This document shows positions 19,649 through 29,575 of a stretch of DNA of 64,000 nucleotides, in pieces. The notes beneath the pieces are model-generated. The model was not told the DNA's origin, made no database searches, and saw only the letters and a list, made by a program, of their open reading frames with translations. A program made the translations under genes and the position numbers. The number at the start of each line of letters is the position of its first letter. Within the stretch, counting starts at the first letter, position 1. Where the stretch lies: assembly GCF_000426485.1 (NCBI RefSeq), contig NZ_AUFL01000009.1, positions 62,001 through 126,000 of the forward strand, written 5' to 3'. The stretch is from Indolivaga capnocytophagoides DSM 22835. GTDB taxonomy: Bacteria > Bacteroidota > Bacteroidia > Bacteroidales > Dysgonomonadaceae.

Positions 19649-21256
19649 ATGAAATTTCTATTTAAAATAGTATTTGTCTTAATGTTAATTACATCAGGCA
19701 AAGCATATACAGCAGAATGGCAGTGGTCGGTTGAAGTAAAAGGGGTTGCTAAAACTGAGACCAACCATTCACCACAGGCTTTTTTATGGATTCCTTATAA
19801 TTGCAAACAAGTAAAAGCAGTTGTGGTTGGTATGCATAATATGTCTGAAGAAGGCATTTTTGAACATCCCAAATTCAGAAAAACCATGTCAGAATTAGGC
19901 TTTGCCATTGTATGGGTTACACCAAGTATTGATGTAAAATGGGATCCTAAGAACAATGTAAATAGAATCTTTGAGGATATGATGACACAATTGTCTGAAG
20001 TATCTGGGTATAGTGAATTGAAATTTGCACCGATAGTTCCAATAGGACATTCGGCAATGGCTACATATCCGTGGAACTTTGCGGTCTGGAATCCTAACCG
20101 TACACTTGCCATTCTTTCAATACATGGAGATTCTCCTAGAACTAAGCTTACCGGATATGGAAGGGAAAATCTTGATTGGGGAAAACGTACAATTGAAGGC
20201 ATTCCCGGATTAATGGTAATGGGGGAATATGAATGGATGGAAGACCGCCTAACATCAGCTTTGGATTATCGGGCTGAATATCCTGAAGCTCCGCTGTCGT
20301 TGTTAGCAGATGCCGGACACGGACATTTCGATCATTCCGATGAATTGATTGATTATCTCTCACTATTCCTCAAAAAAGCGGCTAAATACAGATTACCTAA
20401 ATTGATGCCTACAGATAGAGCTGTACAGTTGATACCTATCAATGCCAAAGATGGTTGGTTAGCAGATAGATGGCATAAAGATATACCTTCTAGTGCCCAA
20501 GCTGCTCCATACAAGAAATACGACGGAGATAAGAATACAGCTTTTTGGTATTTTGATAAAGAAATGGCACAAGCTACAGAAAAATACTATTTAATAGCTA
20601 GAGGTAAGAAAGAGCAATACATCGGATTCACTCAAAATGGAAAGCTACTGCCATACAATGAAAAGTTACATGCACGAATTGTTGCAAAGTTTTTACCTCA
20701 GACTGATGGTTTGACCTTCAATATAAATGCTGTTTATACAGACTCATCAAGAATTATAAAAAGTAATAACCATACAAAAGGACACATAAAAATATCCCGT
20801 ATTTGTGGTCCTGTTACGCAACTAAATGACACTACCTTTTCGGTTCGCTTTTATCGTATGGGAATGTACCCGACTCGACGAACAGGCGAGATTTGGTTAT
20901 TAGCGTCTAATAAAGGGGATCGGGAATACAAGAGCACAATTCAGCAAATGAATATACAGATACCTTTCCCTATCAAAAATGGAAATACACAAGATATATC
21001 ATTTCCTCCTCTGCCGAACCAGTCTAAAGATGTATCGAATGCTTCTCTTGAAGCAAGTAGTTCGAGCGGACTTCCTGTGTACTTTTATGTAAAAGAAGGC
21101 CCTGCTGAAATAGAAAACAATAAAATTATATTTACCCCGATACCTCCTCGCTCTAAATACCCGATAAAAGTAACAGTAGTAGCCTGGCAATACGGAATTG
21201 AAGGCCAATGGAAAACCGCTGATACTATTGAACGAAGTTTTTATATTAACAAATAA
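19649..21256 (+). CDS. Exported alpha/beta-hydrolase, probable carbohydrate esterase
   Basis: The 535-aa protein has a signal peptide (about 1-22). An alpha/beta-hydrolase half follows: the nucleophile elbow GHSAMA has Ser135 and a His-rich loop DAGHGHFDH (about 222-230) can provide the catalytic His. The second half (about 270-535) is not recognised; its end (SSSGLPVYFYVKEGPAEI...IIFTPIPPRSKYPIKVTVVAWQ) reads like an immunoglobulin-like beta-sandwich. It would act in the periplasm or at the surface, removing ester groups or side chains. It is the first intact gene of the plus-strand operon, with GH97 starting 8 bp after its stop. The substrate is unknown. Confidence 0.75.
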   Translation: MKFLFKIVFVLMLITSGKAYTAEWQWSVEVKGVAKTETNHSPQAFLWIPYNCKQVKAVVVGMHNMSEEGIFEHPKFRKTMSELGFAIVWVTPSIDVKWDPKNNVNRIFEDMMTQLSEVSGYSELKFAPIVPIGHSAMATYPWNFAVWNPNRTLAILSIHGDSPRTKLTGYGRENLDWGKRTIEGIPGLMVMGEYEWMEDRLTSALDYRAEYPEAPLSLLADAGHGHFDHSDELIDYLSLFLKKAAKYRLPKLMPTDRAVQLIPINAKDGWLADRWHKDIPSSAQAAPYKKYDGDKNTAFWYFDKEMAQATEKYYLIARGKKEQYIGFTQNGKLLPYNEKLHARIVAKFLPQTDGLTFNINAVYTDSSRIIKSNNHTKGHIKISRICGPVTQLNDTTFSVRFYRMGMYPTRRTGEIWLLASNKGDREYKSTIQQMNIQIPFPIKNGNTQDISFPPLPNQSKDVSNASLEASSSSGLPVYFYVKEGPAEIENNKIIFTPIPPRSKYPIKVTVVAWQYGIEGQWKTADTIERSFYINK

Positions 21257-21264
21257 AATCAGAT

Positions 21265-23226
21265 ATGATGACCATGAAAAAGATACTTTATTTAGCTGTC
21301 TCTTCACTAATCTGTTGTATGCCTCTGCATGCAGAAAATATGCAAAAATCAAATATAACGCTTTCATCTCCTGATAACAACTTGAAATTTTGCTTTTCTC
21401 AAAAAGAAGACAATGGGATTTTCACGATGTATTATGAGATTCTATATAAAAATGAGTCTATCATTCAACCCTCTATAATGGGTTTGGAAATGGACAATCA
21501 ATTATGGGAAAGCGCATTAGCATATACACCTAAGGTAGATAAGGTTAATAGTTGGAACGATAATCTAATATACAAGGATGCCAAATTTGATCAACATAGT
21601 TCAACATGGACTCCTCTCTATGGAGAACGGTCGCAAATAAAAGATCATTACAACTCTGTTGTAATCTCTTTAGAAAAGCCTGATCGCTCTAATTATAAAA
21701 TGAATATTGAAGTTCGAGCTTATAATGAAGGTATAGCTTTCAGATATACATTTCCGATGCATCCAGATGCTGTCTATAATAAAATCACAGCCGATCTGAC
21801 AGATTATACTCTTCCTGAAAATGCTAAAACATGGAATACCAAATGGGCACAGGGAGATTATAAGCAAATGGCTCTTTCAGAATGGGAGGATAATATTCCT
21901 TACGAACGTCCATTGACAATACAATTACCCAGCGGTAAATGGGCATGTCTGACAGATGCAGAAGTTTCGAATTGGACTTTTCTGAATTTTGTTAAATCAA
22001 AATACAAGGCTAATACAATCTCGACAACAATGTATGAATCTATGGATATGCTTACCCCCTACTCTACTCCTTGGAAGGTTATTATGGCAGCAGATTCTCC
22101 CGGAAGATTGCTTGAAAACAATGATATTATATTGAATTTGAATGAACCCAATAAAATAGCAAATACGGATTGGATAAAGCCCGGCAAAATTATGCGGGAG
22201 ACAACTCTAACCACAGAGAATACTATTGCATGTATCGATTTTTGCGAAAAACACAATATGCAATATATACTATTTGATTGGAAATGGTATGGTCCGGCTT
22301 TTGATTATTCTTCGGATGCTTCGAAAGTAGTGGCTCCCATTGACATGAAAAAGGTAGTGGAATACGGTAAAGAAAAAGGAGTTGGAGTTTGGCTGTATGC
22401 AAATCACCACGCACTGGAAAAACAAGCGGAGAAAATATTTCCTATTTATAAAGAATGGGGTATCGCTGGAATTAAATTCGGTTTTGTACAATTCAAAACT
22501 CATCGCTGGGCAACATGGGTACATAATCTGGTTCGATTAGCTGCTGACAATAATCTTATGGTAAATATACATGATGAGTTTAGACCTTCTGGATTTAGCC
22601 GTACTTATCCCAACCTCTTAACTCAAGAGGGGATACGAGGAAATGAAGAGTTTCCTGAGGCAACACATAATACAATATTACCTTTCACCCGAATGATTTC
22701 AGGTGCAGGCGATTATACCGTTTGTTATTTTGATCCTCGTATCAAAAACACCCATGCTCATCAACTCGCTTTTCCAATTATATACTACAGCCCTTTACAA
22801 ACATTGTATTGGTATGATACACCTGCCAGAATTGAGAATGTACCGGAATTAGAGTTCTTTGATAATGTACCTGTTACTTTTGATGATACCAGAGTTATCC
22901 ATGACAGTATTGGACAATATATAACGATAGCTCGTCGCAGTGGTCATGATTGGTTTCTGGGTACTATTGGCAATAACGAATCACATAAAATATCAACGTC
23001 ATTGTCTTTCCTTGATAATAGCACAAAGTATGTAGCTAGTATTTATACCGATAACGATAAGGTTAATACTAAAACAAAAGTGCAAATCACCAAGTTAATT
23101 GTAACGAAAGAAAACGTATTACAATTTACACTAAAACCTAAAGGAGGCTGTACAATACATTTTACTCCTGTATCAAACGATGATTTGAAAAAGTACAAAG
23201 CATACAATAAGAAGCACATGTTATAA
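21265..23226 (+). CDS. GH97-family glycoside hydrolase
   Basis: The 653-aa exported enzyme has the three-part GH97 layout: an N-terminal beta-supersandwich, a TIM barrel (FDWKWYGPAFDY, GVWLYANHH) and a C-terminal beta-domain. GH97 members are calcium-dependent alpha-glucosidases or alpha-galactosidases and come in inverting and retaining forms. At the place of the retaining nucleophile Asp this protein has Gly406 (IKFGF), while Glu438 (HDEF) and Glu455/461/462 (EGIRGNEEF) are present. From what is known of SusB, that favours the inverting, SusB-like mechanism; this residue mapping is from memory. It lies between the hydrolase and GH127 genes. Confidence 0.92.
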   Translation: MMTMKKILYLAVSSLICCMPLHAENMQKSNITLSSPDNNLKFCFSQKEDNGIFTMYYEILYKNESIIQPSIMGLEMDNQLWESALAYTPKVDKVNSWNDNLIYKDAKFDQHSSTWTPLYGERSQIKDHYNSVVISLEKPDRSNYKMNIEVRAYNEGIAFRYTFPMHPDAVYNKITADLTDYTLPENAKTWNTKWAQGDYKQMALSEWEDNIPYERPLTIQLPSGKWACLTDAEVSNWTFLNFVKSKYKANTISTTMYESMDMLTPYSTPWKVIMAADSPGRLLENNDIILNLNEPNKIANTDWIKPGKIMRETTLTTENTIACIDFCEKHNMQYILFDWKWYGPAFDYSSDASKVVAPIDMKKVVEYGKEKGVGVWLYANHHALEKQAEKIFPIYKEWGIAGIKFGFVQFKTHRWATWVHNLVRLAADNNLMVNIHDEFRPSGFSRTYPNLLTQEGIRGNEEFPEATHNTILPFTRMISGAGDYTVCYFDPRIKNTHAHQLAFPIIYYSPLQTLYWYDTPARIENVPELEFFDNVPVTFDDTRVIHDSIGQYITIARRSGHDWFLGTIGNNESHKISTSLSFLDNSTKYVASIYTDNDKVNTKTKVQITKLIVTKENVLQFTLKPKGGCTIHFTPVSNDDLKKYKAYNKKHML

Positions 23227-23234
23227 GTAACTAT

Positions 23235-23316
23235 AAGTATTTAATGATATGTTCTTTAGAGATAACTAACTGTTGTTATTATACTTGCAAAGTCAACAAA
23301 TAGGTCTGAGACCTTA
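23235..23316 (+). repeat. Intergenic element, copy 1: AAGTATTTAATGATAT + 52 bp + GGTCTGAGACC
   Basis: The gap before the GH127 gene holds AAGTATTTAATGATAT (23235-23250) and, exactly 52 bp later, the dyad AGGTCTGAGACCT (23302-23314), 17 bp before the ATG. The same two blocks with the same spacing recur before the lyase gene at 26827. It may be an operator or a 5'-UTR control element. Confidence 0.6.
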
Positions 23317-23331
23317 ACAACGAAAATTCTC

Positions 23332-25260
23332 ATGAAAAAAATATATTTCATATTATTATCATTCTTAATATCTTATTCTCTAGTTGCTCAATCTATTTAT
23401 CCGGGACAACATACCGGTAAGATAAAACAACCCCTGACAGGAGAAGTTAAAGCCTTTAGCTTTGATCTGAACGAGATCAGATTATTGGATTCTCCATTTA
23501 AAGAGAATATGGATCGGGAATCAAAATGGATACTTTCTATTGGTGTCGATCGTTTATTACATAGTTTCCGCAACACTTCCGGTACTTATGCCGGTCGTGA
23601 AGGCGGTTATATGACAGTTAATAAATTGGGAGGATGGGAATCACTTGACTGCGAACTTCGCGGACATACTACCGGCCACATTATGTCGGGACTTGCCTAT
23701 CTGTATGCATCTACCGGTGATGTTAAATACAAAATAAAAGGAGACAGTATTGTCAAAGGCTTACAAGAAGTTCAAGCTACCATGCTGGATAGTGGGCAGA
23801 AAGGCTATATTAGTGCCTACTCCGAAAATCTTATCAACCGCAACATTGCCGGTAAAAGCGTATGGGCTCCGTGGTATACTCTGCATAAAATATATGCAGG
23901 TTTGATTGATCAATATCTTTACTGCAACAATCAAGAGGCATTGGATATTATGATTAAGGCTGCTGCATGGGCATATCAAAAGTTGATGCCTTTAACCGAA
24001 GAGCAGCGTAAACTTATGTTGCGTAACGAATTTGGTGGAACTAACGAGGCTTTTTATAATCTGTACTCGATAACGGGTAATCCCGAACATAAGAAATTGG
24101 CAGAATTCTTCTATCATGCAGATGTTCTCGATCCGTTGGCTCAACATCATGCAGACCTCAACCTCAAACATGCTAATACATTTATACCGAAGTTAATTGG
24201 AGAAGCACGTAATTACGAATTATTTTCGGATGAAAGATCAAAGGATGTTGCAACTTTCTTTTGGAATACTGTACATGACCATCAGACATTTTGTACAGGA
24301 GGGAACAGTCATAAAGAGAAATTTATTAAGGCTGATAGTATCTCGAAAAATCTAACAGGCTATACACAGGAGACTTGTAATACCAACAATATGTTGAAAC
24401 TTACGCGTCATCTATTCTGTTGGGACACTAATCCTCGTTATGCCGATTTTTATGAAAGAGCTTTGTATAACCACATACTTGGTCAGCAAGACCCGGAATC
24501 AGGTATGGTTGCTTACTTTTTACCCTTACTGCCCGGAGCATATAAAGTATACAGCACTCCCGAAAATTCATTCTGGTGTTGTGTTGGTACAGGTTTCGAA
24601 AATCATGCAAAGTACGGAGAGGCCATTTATTATAATGATGGCAAAGGGATATATATAAACCTATTCATACCATCTGAACTCACATGGAAAGAGAAAGGTG
24701 TAAAAATTACTCAAGAAACTCAGTTTCCGAATGATGAAAATGTAAAACTCACTGTATCGACTGATAAAACTATAAAAATGCCACTTTATCTGCGCTATCC
24801 AGAATGGGCAAAGAATGTCGAAGTCAAAGTAAATGGCAAAACAGTAAGAGTACAACAAACCCCATCAAGCTATATAAAATTAGATCGTACATGGAAAGAC
24901 GGAGATAAAATAGAAGTACGTTATCCTATGAACTTGCATCTTGCTGAAACTAATGACAATCCAAATCTGGCGGCAGTTATGTACGGCCCTCTGGTATTGG
25001 CGGGTGTAATGGGAACCGAAAATATGACAGCTCCGGCTCCATTTTCAGACCCTAGTCAGTACAATGACTATTATACTTACGACTACCATGTGCCTGCAAA
25101 TCTGCAAACCTCATTAAGGCTTGATCGCAAGAATCTGAAAGATTATATTGAAAAACAAAAAGGATTAGTATTCAATGTAAAAAGTGATAATATCCGTCTT
25201 GAGCCGATCTATAAAATACATCGCCAGCGTTATGTCGTGTATTGGAATATAGTAGAGTAA
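23332..25260 (+). CDS. GH127-family beta-L-arabinofuranosidase-type enzyme
   Basis: The 642-aa protein has a signal peptide (1-20) and the DUF1680/GH127 (alpha/alpha)6 barrel followed by beta-sandwich domains. The zinc-cysteine active site of the family is intact: Glu347 and Cys349 (ETCNT) and the double Cys416-Cys417 (FWCCVGTG), matching the Glu, Cys and Cys-Cys pattern of characterised members. Known activities are beta-L-arabinofuranose removal and release of related deoxy-sugars in pectin. Its presence suggests arabinose-type side chains in the PUL 1 substrate. Confidence 0.93.
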   Translation: MKKIYFILLSFLISYSLVAQSIYPGQHTGKIKQPLTGEVKAFSFDLNEIRLLDSPFKENMDRESKWILSIGVDRLLHSFRNTSGTYAGREGGYMTVNKLGGWESLDCELRGHTTGHIMSGLAYLYASTGDVKYKIKGDSIVKGLQEVQATMLDSGQKGYISAYSENLINRNIAGKSVWAPWYTLHKIYAGLIDQYLYCNNQEALDIMIKAAAWAYQKLMPLTEEQRKLMLRNEFGGTNEAFYNLYSITGNPEHKKLAEFFYHADVLDPLAQHHADLNLKHANTFIPKLIGEARNYELFSDERSKDVATFFWNTVHDHQTFCTGGNSHKEKFIKADSISKNLTGYTQETCNTNNMLKLTRHLFCWDTNPRYADFYERALYNHILGQQDPESGMVAYFLPLLPGAYKVYSTPENSFWCCVGTGFENHAKYGEAIYYNDGKGIYINLFIPSELTWKEKGVKITQETQFPNDENVKLTVSTDKTIKMPLYLRYPEWAKNVEVKVNGKTVRVQQTPSSYIKLDRTWKDGDKIEVRYPMNLHLAETNDNPNLAAVMYGPLVLAGVMGTENMTAPAPFSDPSQYNDYYTYDYHVPANLQTSLRLDRKNLKDYIEKQKGLVFNVKSDNIRLEPIYKIHRQRYVVYWNIVE

Positions 25261-25319
25261 AATAAAAAATTAGAACATGTAGGTTAACCACCAATATTTT
25301 AACTTATTGAAATAAAAGT

Positions 25320-26723
25320 ATGAAAAAGACATCTTTGTTTGTAATGTTACTCCTGATTGTATTTATAAATAACAATGCTTTCACGCAGATTGTGACTCAT
25401 TCTGTACCGAAAGAATTGTATTACAAGATGCATAATGACGATTATACCGTGCAGGTGCGAATGCAAGGAGACCGTGAATGGACTGATTTATATGAATACA
25501 ATGTAAAAGTCGATATGGATACAAAATCCGATGCATCGATGGTTTATTTTGATTTCAAAGGTACTGTTGAGGTTAAAGTACAAAAAAACAACGGAGATAT
25601 AGGCAGAGTTTCGATTCGTCCGCTATCAAAGCAAGTAGTGCAACATATTAATGATAATGTTATAATTTTCACACTTGACTCTCCAGAAAACCTATCTGTA
25701 GAATTTAACGGAGATCGTCTTCACAATCTGCATGTTTTCACAAATTCTATTGAAAAAGATAAACCTGAAAAAGAAGCAAAAGGTATTATGTATTTTGATG
25801 CAGGATTACATACTCCGACCGAGGAAAACAAAGGAGTTTTCAAAATACCGTCTAATACTGCAGTATATCTGGCAAGCGGAGCTGTGTTAAACGGTAAATT
25901 ACTATGTGAGAATGTTGAGAATGTGAAAATATACGGACGAGGTATCATTTTGGAACCAACACAAGGTATTGCTATAAACTTTTCTAAAAACGTAGAAATA
26001 CATGATATTATAGCCATCAACCCACGCCATTATTCAATTTCGGGTGGACAATCATCCGGAATAACAATCCGTAATTTCAGATCGTTCAGTAACCAAGGGT
26101 GGAGCGATGGTATAGATATGATGTGCTGTCGGGATGTACTCATCGATAATGTCTTTATGAGAAACAGTGATGACTGTATAGCTCTCTATAATCACAGATG
26201 GGAATTTTACGGAGGAAGCAACAATATAACGATACAGAATTCTACTCTTTGGGCAGATATTGCTCACCCTATAAATATAGGTGGACATGGCGACCCGAAC
26301 AATGATCCTGGTGAGATTATGGAAAATATAACAATTCGAAATATCGATATTTTAGAGCATGATGAGGATGACCCTCCTTATCAGGGATGTATTTCTATCG
26401 ATGCCGGCGACCGCAATCTTGTAAGAAATATCTTATGCGAAGATATTAGAGTGGAAAGTATACAGGAAGGAAGATTGCTTTATCTAAAAGTTCGTTTTAA
26501 TGAAAAATATGATAAACAACCGGGTCGAGGTATAGAAAATATTAGGTTCCGTAATATATCGTACAATGGAACCAACGAAAGTTTATGTGTATTGGAGGGA
26601 TTGAGTAAAAATCAGATAATAAAAGATGTGACTTTTGAGAATGTAACTATAAACGGGAAAAAGATTAATAATCTGGACTATTTCCGTCACAACGAGTTTA
26701 TAAAAAATATTCACTTTAAGTAA
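25320..26723 (+). CDS. GH28-like right-handed beta-helix glycosidase
   Basis: The 467-aa exported protein is dominated by beta-helix coils (NITIRNI, VLIDNVFM, NITIQNSTLW). The positions typical of polygalacturonase-type enzymes can be seen: Asp263 in SDGIDM, the pair Asp284-Asp285 in NSDDCIALY, and His323 in GGHGD. The usual RIK box is replaced by a YLKVRF stretch. Family GH28 is thus likely but its specificity is not settled; rhamnogalacturonan, galacturonan or another uronic chain could be cut. It starts 59 bp after the GH127 gene. Confidence 0.8.
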   Translation: MKKTSLFVMLLLIVFINNNAFTQIVTHSVPKELYYKMHNDDYTVQVRMQGDREWTDLYEYNVKVDMDTKSDASMVYFDFKGTVEVKVQKNNGDIGRVSIRPLSKQVVQHINDNVIIFTLDSPENLSVEFNGDRLHNLHVFTNSIEKDKPEKEAKGIMYFDAGLHTPTEENKGVFKIPSNTAVYLASGAVLNGKLLCENVENVKIYGRGIILEPTQGIAINFSKNVEIHDIIAINPRHYSISGGQSSGITIRNFRSFSNQGWSDGIDMMCCRDVLIDNVFMRNSDDCIALYNHRWEFYGGSNNITIQNSTLWADIAHPINIGGHGDPNNDPGEIMENITIRNIDILEHDEDDPPYQGCISIDAGDRNLVRNILCEDIRVESIQEGRLLYLKVRFNEKYDKQPGRGIENIRFRNISYNGTNESLCVLEGLSKNQIIKDVTFENVTINGKKINNLDYFRHNEFIKNIHFK

Positions 26724-26727
26724 CAGA

Positions 26728-26808
26728 AAGTATTTAATGATATACTTTTAGGTTATAACCGGCTTTAGTAAGTATCATAACGAAAGCAATAAAAAGGTCT
26801 GAGACCTT
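26728..26808 (+). repeat. Intergenic element, copy 2: AAGTATTTAATGATAT + 52 bp + GGTCTGAGACC
   Basis: AAGTATTTAATGATAT lies at 26728-26743 and AAGGTCTGAGACCTT at 26794-26808, with the same 52-bp separation as copy 1 and moderate similarity in between (CTTTTAG, TATAAC, AAAG). The dyad ends 18 bp before the lyase ATG. Confidence 0.6.
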
Positions 26809-26826
26809 AAGTAAAAATCAAGAAAA

Positions 26827-29559
26827 ATGAAATATATAATTATAGCTGTATCCTTCTTATTTATCTACACTCATTTATCGGGACAGAATATTCCATTACC
26901 ATCAGATTTACCTGAAGGACATCCAAGGTTGATGACTTTTGATAAATATAAACCAATTCTTCAAACTCAGATAAAAGAAGAAGTGTGGGCAAAAGAAATT
27001 ATACAAGGAATAGAAAAGCGAGTAGACTTCTATGTTGATAAGACTCAATCACAACCAGATTGGATGTATTCCCGCTTGATGATGTATTGGAAAAGCAGGG
27101 CAACTCAAGTATATATCAATGGAGGAGTTTATTCGCATGCGGATGGAGAATCGCCTGTACCAACTGTTCGCTTCGGAAGCACACGCGGTGTTAGCAGTCC
27201 TTACAAAAGACCCCGAATAGAAGATATTATTCCTTATATGGATGATACAAAAGGGGTGTATTTTCACAATAGCTCTAAGACAGGTAATCCTTTAGAGTGG
27301 GTTGAACAGTCTAATGTTTCAGGTTCAAGTATCGAAAGTGTAAATGAAGAGATCATGCGTATAGGTAAAGATGCTGCATTTCTTTATTGGTTAACCGGGG
27401 ATGAAAAATATGCCCGATTTTCATTCGGCTTATTCGAGACTTATATGATGGGGATGTACTATCGTAACGAACCTATCGATTTAGGTCACGGACATGCCCA
27501 GACTCTTGTCGGGCTATCTACATTTGAGGTAATACAGGAAAGAATACTCAATGAGTTAGCTTATCTATACGATTTTTTATACCCTTATATTGATACTAAT
27601 CATAAGGATAAGGAAGATAAATATGCTGAAACATTTAAGAAATGGATAGATGTAAGTATTAAAAATGGAGTACCTCACAATAATTGGAACTTGCATAAAT
27701 CTAAATTTGTATTAAAAGTTGCTATGGTTCTGGAAGATAATAAACACTACTCCGATAATAAAGGACGTGAATATTATATTGATTATATATTGAATAAATC
27801 GTCTGCCAGACAATGGTCACTAACAGATTTTTTGAAATATGGTTACGACACCAATACCGGGATTTGGAATGAATGTCCGGGATATGCACAAGGTGTAACT
27901 AAAGATCTTACAAATTTCATTCGCGATTACGATAATACATTTAATCAAAATTTGTTGCCCTATGCTCCTGTTATGAAAAAAGCTGTAGAGGCATTACCTC
28001 AATACCTTTTTCCCAATCGAAAAATAACGGCTTTCGGCGATACTGATTATGCAGATATCTATACCGAGGCTTTCAGCGATATGATTCGTATTGCTCAAAA
28101 ATATAACAACAAAGATGAAGAACTAGAGTTTACCAAAATGTATAAGTTGTTTGGAATACAAGATGCCGATAATAGTGCTTCATTAAAACTTCCGACTGAA
28201 GTTTCATCATTTTTTGTAACAAAACCACTAGTCTTAGATCCGACAATAGAGAAAGGTCAGCTTAACGATTATATAACTCAGACATTTTATGCCCCGAACG
28301 TTAGTTGGTTTGTACAACGCAGTAAATATGACAGCAAAAAGAACGGGTTAATGATTTCTCAATATGCATCTTATGGAAATCATGCTCATAGTAATGGGCT
28401 GTCAATAGAGCTATACGGAAAAGGATATGTACTGGGTGCTGAATCGGGAAGAGGATCTTCTTATTTTGAGAAACCATATCTGGAATATTATTCCCAGTTT
28501 CCGGCACACAATACAGTGATGGTAGATGGAATTTCTAAATATCCGGAAATGTTAAGCAATCATCCTTTTGACCTATTAGCATCTTATCCTATATCTAATC
28601 AGAAAAACGGCTATTACAAGGATATCACTTATTCTGATGCGTATTTTCTGGAACCGGAAAGCCGCAGCGATCAGAATCGTTTGTTAAGCATCATTAGCAC
28701 AGGAGAAACAACAGGATATTATATCGACATTTTCAGATCAAAAAAACAAAGGCAAGGAGATAAATTTCATGATTATTTCTATCATAATCTTGGACAAGAG
28801 TTATTTCTGCAAAATATAAAAGGCGACAGCCTTCATTTACAACCAAGTGATGAAATGGGTTTTGCAGGGGGGCATCTTTTTGCATTGGATTATATGTGGG
28901 ATAAACGTTCTGCTAAGACAAGTAACGATTATCAGGCAATATGGAAAATGGCTATGCCTGACGGAGATAATATATACATGAATTTATGGATGAAAGGATA
29001 TGATGGACGTGAGGTATTTTCGATTAAGGCTCCCTCATGCAAGGCTTTTAGAGGGAACCATGGTATTCCGTATGAAGTAGAAAAAGCTCCTTATCTGACT
29101 ATTGCTGCCCGTCAACATGGCGAAGCTTGGAATCATCCTTTTGTGTCGGTATTTGAGCCAACAACAGAAAAAGAAGGTAAGTCAATCCAGTCGATAGAAT
29201 CATTTGAAGTGAAAAATGTTTCTCCTGATTTTGTGGGATTAATAGTAACAAGTAAATCGGACAGAACTGATTATATTTTCTCTTCAGTCAAAAATGAGAA
29301 AGTATTATTTAAGCATATGGAAGTAAACGCAACTTACGCTGTTATAAGTGAAAGTGGTAATAATTTCACTTTATTTTTAGGTAATGGTACCCTCATTAAA
29401 AGAAAAGATATTTTGATAAAAACAGAAGATAAAGCGAATGTCATTTTAGAATATAAAGACGGTAAATATTATTTCACTAGCGACAAACCTTCTGTAATAA
29501 GTTTCAAGGGAAAAGAAATCAGAAAAGATAAAATGGACTTTCAACAAATAAAACTATAA
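26827..29559 (+). CDS. Heparinase II/III-like polysaccharide lyase
   Basis: The 910-aa exported protein has a long N-terminal (alpha/alpha) toroid (LNELAYLYDFLYPY, GYAQGVTKDL) followed by the heparinase II/III-like beta-sandwich, where GNHAHSNGLSIELYGKGYVL supplies His519 and His521 and a later HNTVMVDG gives His561. Such enzymes cleave uronic-acid-containing chains by beta-elimination, leaving an unsaturated uronyl end. The GH88 gene two positions downstream would remove exactly that end. The PL family number cannot be fixed by eye. Asn522-523-type spacing after the His pair differs from the common HGHxD form, so a rare family is possible. Confidence 0.82.
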   Translation: MKYIIIAVSFLFIYTHLSGQNIPLPSDLPEGHPRLMTFDKYKPILQTQIKEEVWAKEIIQGIEKRVDFYVDKTQSQPDWMYSRLMMYWKSRATQVYINGGVYSHADGESPVPTVRFGSTRGVSSPYKRPRIEDIIPYMDDTKGVYFHNSSKTGNPLEWVEQSNVSGSSIESVNEEIMRIGKDAAFLYWLTGDEKYARFSFGLFETYMMGMYYRNEPIDLGHGHAQTLVGLSTFEVIQERILNELAYLYDFLYPYIDTNHKDKEDKYAETFKKWIDVSIKNGVPHNNWNLHKSKFVLKVAMVLEDNKHYSDNKGREYYIDYILNKSSARQWSLTDFLKYGYDTNTGIWNECPGYAQGVTKDLTNFIRDYDNTFNQNLLPYAPVMKKAVEALPQYLFPNRKITAFGDTDYADIYTEAFSDMIRIAQKYNNKDEELEFTKMYKLFGIQDADNSASLKLPTEVSSFFVTKPLVLDPTIEKGQLNDYITQTFYAPNVSWFVQRSKYDSKKNGLMISQYASYGNHAHSNGLSIELYGKGYVLGAESGRGSSYFEKPYLEYYSQFPAHNTVMVDGISKYPEMLSNHPFDLLASYPISNQKNGYYKDITYSDAYFLEPESRSDQNRLLSIISTGETTGYYIDIFRSKKQRQGDKFHDYFYHNLGQELFLQNIKGDSLHLQPSDEMGFAGGHLFALDYMWDKRSAKTSNDYQAIWKMAMPDGDNIYMNLWMKGYDGREVFSIKAPSCKAFRGNHGIPYEVEKAPYLTIAARQHGEAWNHPFVSVFEPTTEKEGKSIQSIESFEVKNVSPDFVGLIVTSKSDRTDYIFSSVKNEKVLFKHMEVNATYAVISESGNNFTLFLGNGTLIKRKDILIKTEDKANVILEYKDGKYYFTSDKPSVISFKGKEIRKDKMDFQQIKL

Positions 29560-29575
29560 AAAATAAATCAGCCAT

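Noticed and set aside
23302-23314. Reading AGGTCTGAGACCT as an intrinsic terminator
   Set aside because: The dyad has a one-base centre, which leaves only about 4-5 bp of stem as RNA, and no T-run follows; it precedes a start codon closely.
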